Assembly (NCBI GenBank): GCA_020434375.1
Contig: JAGRAY010000006.1
Coordinates: forward strand, 1-25,321
Length of the DNA: 25,321 bases
Origin: Bdellovibrionales bacterium
Lineage (GTDB): Bacteria > Bdellovibrionota_G > JALEGL01 > JAGRAY01
Direction: 5' to 3'
A model generated the notes under the pieces. The model was not told where the DNA came from. It searched no databases and saw nothing but the letters and a program-made list of their open reading frames with translations. Below are positions 24,088-25,321 of the stretch, in pieces; within the stretch, counting starts at the first letter, position 1; each line of letters begins with the position of its first letter. The translations under genes and the position numbers were made by a program.

Positions 24088-24096
24088 GGATCTCCA

Positions 24097-24855
24097 GTGA
24101 GAGGAATAAAACTGCTTTTATTAATAGGGGTTATGGCATTTCATGCATGCCATAAGATGACCCCAGATCAGTTCAGCGATGCCAAGCTTCTTTTTGAACA
24201 TGGCATGAAACTGTATAATAACAAGGAGTACACTGAGTCCATCGCTTACTTTGAAAGTTTAAAATACCGATTTCCCACGAGCTCTTTTGCACCTGAGAGT
24301 GAACTAAAGATCGCCGATGCTCACTTTAATCGAGCCGAATTCCTTGAAGCTACCCTGAATTATCAAAATTTTAAGATGCTCTACCCGAGCCACCCCAAGG
24401 TACCCTACGCGACATATCAAATGGGTTTATGCTATTACGAGGAAGCACCAACCGCCATAGACAGAGATCAAGACAATTTAATCAAAGCCATCAATACACT
24501 TAATGAAGTTAAAGAAAAGTGGCCTACTTCAAAGGAAGCAAAAAAATCTGAAACCCTTATCACTAAGGCAAGAAAAGCTATTTATAGACGAGAAATGTAC
24601 ATCGCTAACTTTTACTTCAAACGAAAAGCTTTTGCGGCAGCTTTGACAAGATACAACGAAGTTCGTTCACAATATAATTTTCCAGATCTACTTCAAGAAG
24701 CAAGCTACAAGGCCGCCGCTTCCCAATATCATCTAAAAGCTTTTGATGCGGCTAGAGAAACTTTAGAACCCATAATAAAAGATAAAAGTTCAAAGTACCA
24801 CAAACGCTCAGTGAACCTTTTAGCAAAAATCAATGAATCAACTAAAACAAACTAG
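24097..24855 (+). CDS. bamD: Outer membrane assembly lipoprotein BamD
   Basis: A 252-residue lipoprotein with the BamD/ComL length and TPR layout; it works in the BAM complex that inserts beta-barrel proteins into the outer membrane. Seen: signal MRGIKLLLLIGVMAFHAC with the lipid-bearing Cys at residue 18 (lipobox FHAC, slightly atypical), then LFEHGMKLYNNKEYTESIAYFESL and further TPR pairs, with PTSSFAPESELKIADAHF and YPSHPKVPYATYQMGLCYY, which match the family pattern. The start is GTG 24097, because AGGA lies 6 bases upstream and it gives a proper lipoprotein signal; the longer frame from 23971 would put about 42 residues before it. It is a single gene, followed by a hairpin. Confidence 0.9.
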   Translation: MRGIKLLLLIGVMAFHACHKMTPDQFSDAKLLFEHGMKLYNNKEYTESIAYFESLKYRFPTSSFAPESELKIADAHFNRAEFLEATLNYQNFKMLYPSHPKVPYATYQMGLCYYEEAPTAIDRDQDNLIKAINTLNEVKEKWPTSKEAKKSETLITKARKAIYRREMYIANFYFKRKAFAAALTRYNEVRSQYNFPDLLQEASYKAAASQYHLKAFDAARETLEPIIKDKSSKYHKRSVNLLAKINESTKTN

Positions 24856-24891
24856 AGTAACTCGAAATTTTACACTTCTTGAGTTGCTCTA
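24853..24891. terminator. Hairpin at the end of bamD
   Basis: TAGAGTAACTC (24853-24863) pairs with GAGTTGCTCTA (24881-24891) in an 11-bp stem with one G-T wobble and a 17-nt loop. It starts on the bamD stop codon. No T run follows on the plus strand, while the minus-strand flank is T-rich, so it may act better against transcription coming from the right. Confidence 0.5.
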
Positions 24892-24917
24892 AAAACTTCT
24901 ATTATGAGACTTTAAGA

Positions 24918-25035
24918 GGCTGCCCTGAAATGGTCAGATTCTAGGCGCGAGAAGATGAGCCACCGGAGTGCACTTCCAGTACGTGAGGATGGCGAACCGA
25001 CGAGCAACGACGAAGATGGGCGTTTATCGACAGCC
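24918..25035. repeat. Repeat-like intergenic element of about 118 bp
   Basis: The element is bounded by GGCTG (24918-24922) and its complement CAGCC (25031-25035), with weaker similarity extending inward. Inside lies an imperfect direct repeat of the form GGCG-N-GAyGAGCmAC (24944-24963 and 24991-25008). The G+C content and purine-rich motifs differ from the neighbouring genes. I recall similar dispersed intergenic blocks in delta-proteobacterial genomes, but cannot verify it. No reading frame of interest. Confidence 0.4.
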
Positions 25036-25041
25036 CCATTA

Positions 25042-25073
25042 TAAATACTCCGGACTTACGTCCGGAGTATTTA
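25042..25073. terminator. Perfect 14-bp hairpin with 4-nt loop
   Basis: TAAATACTCCGGAC (25042-25055) and GTCCGGAGTATTTA (25060-25073) are perfect complements around TTAC. The G+C-rich inner part with A/T-rich base and CTTTTGC after it looks like a bidirectional terminator, or a REP-type palindrome. It opens the hairpin run that follows. Confidence 0.6.
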
Positions 25074-25079
25074 CTTTTG

Positions 25080-25321
25080 CAGCTTCGCTGACCGAAGGAG
25101 CACCTTCCGGGCTGACGTCCGAGGTACTTTTGGACAAATTTCCAACCGCGAAGCGGTTTGAGGGGGTGGGGCAATTGTACAGGGTCCGCACCACAAGTGG
25201 CGCAGACCCTCGTCGGGAACAAAGTCCCCGACTTCACCCCATGGAACCGTCTGGCACCCCCAAGGCGAAGCCGCTGAGGGGGTGGCTCCATCATCGGCTT
25301 TGCCGATGGAGGGGGCGACGC
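25080..25321. repeat. G+C-rich run of hairpins and degenerate direct repeats, no gene
   Basis: About 62% G+C by count, against about 40% in bamD. Stems seen: CAGC/GCTG (25080-25090), GAAGG/CCTTC (25094-25107), AACCGC/GCGGTT (25144-25158), AGGGTC/GACCCT enclosing CCAC/GTGG (25181-25210), GTCGGG/CCCGAC (25212-25232), CACCCCC/GGGGGTG (25255-25284) and CATCGGC/GCCGATG (25292-25308). A unit of small hairpin plus T/C-GAGGGGGTGG recurs at 25146-25169 and 25262-25285 and, degenerate, at 25293-25320. A minus-strand frame across it (25294-24941) follows these repeats and is not a credible gene. With the element at 24918-25035 it makes up the 466-bp gene-free right end. Confidence 0.6.

Noticed and set aside
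23971..24096. Longer start for bamD at TTG 23971
   Set aside because: It would place about 42 residues before the lipoprotein signal and overlap the divergent FHA gene; GTG 24097 has AGGA and a good signal.
24941..25294. Minus-strand open frame of 117 codons, Cys/Arg/Pro-rich
   Set aside because: It runs across the inverted and direct repeats, has low-complexity composition and no recognisable domain, so it follows from the G+C-rich repeats.
25080..25321. CRISPR array
   Set aside because: The repeated units are degenerate, unevenly spaced and form their own hairpins; there are no uniform spacers and no cas genes.

Overview
The window reads as ordinary bacterial chromosome of roughly 40% G+C by eye, tightly packed, with many gene overlaps and gaps of 1-20 bp. 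Its gene content suggests a Gram-negative bacterium of the Bdellovibrionota / former Deltaproteobacteria type. The pointers are an Agl/Glt-like ExbB-ExbD-ExbD motor, a protein with an AgmX/PglI C-terminal domain, a giant TPR protein, FHA and FHA-DUF4388 proteins, a type IV pilin-like protein and a BamD lipoprotein. The taxonomic call is an inference from gene content, not from a marker gene.

Region 1 (1-8882) is surface-carbohydrate metabolism. A glycoside-hydrolase-like gene runs off the left edge on the minus strand. Divergent from it, gmd and fcl make GDP-L-fucose. They converge, with a 53-bp overlap, on ugd (UDP-glucuronate) and a DegT/AHBA-type sugar aminotransferase on the minus strand. 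Divergent from the aminotransferase is an overlapping HisH-HisF2 pair of the acetamidino-sugar type, not the histidine-biosynthesis type. A WecA/TagO-like lipid-carrier sugar-phosphate transferase follows. No glycosyltransferase, flippase or polymerase lies in the window, so this is a piece of a larger glycan locus.

Region 2 (8890-21695) is the most interesting part. On the minus strand an ExbB-like and two ExbD-like genes form a proton-channel motor operon with its own promoter and a perfect Shine-Dalgarno. nagZ follows on the same strand. Divergent from nagZ is a six-gene plus-strand operon: dacB (PBP4), a periplasmic coiled-coil/beta protein, a 1859-residue TPR/coiled-coil exported protein, a 90-residue exported protein, an inner-membrane protein with a cytoplasmic FHA-like head and a periplasmic AgmX/PglI (TonB-like) tail, and a type IV pilin-like protein. 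Together these look like a trans-envelope machine related to the myxococcal Agl/Glt gliding apparatus, here transcribed with peptidoglycan-processing genes.

Region 3 (21685-24855) holds an operon of three FHA proteins (four FHA domains, one joined to DUF4388) on the minus strand. It diverges from bamD through a 114-bp region with two back-to-back sigma70-like promoters.

Region 4 (24856-25321) is non-coding. It has a terminator-like hairpin after bamD, a roughly 118-bp repeat-like element, and then an abrupt change to about 62% G+C with a dense run of small hairpins and degenerate direct repeats, cut by the right edge.
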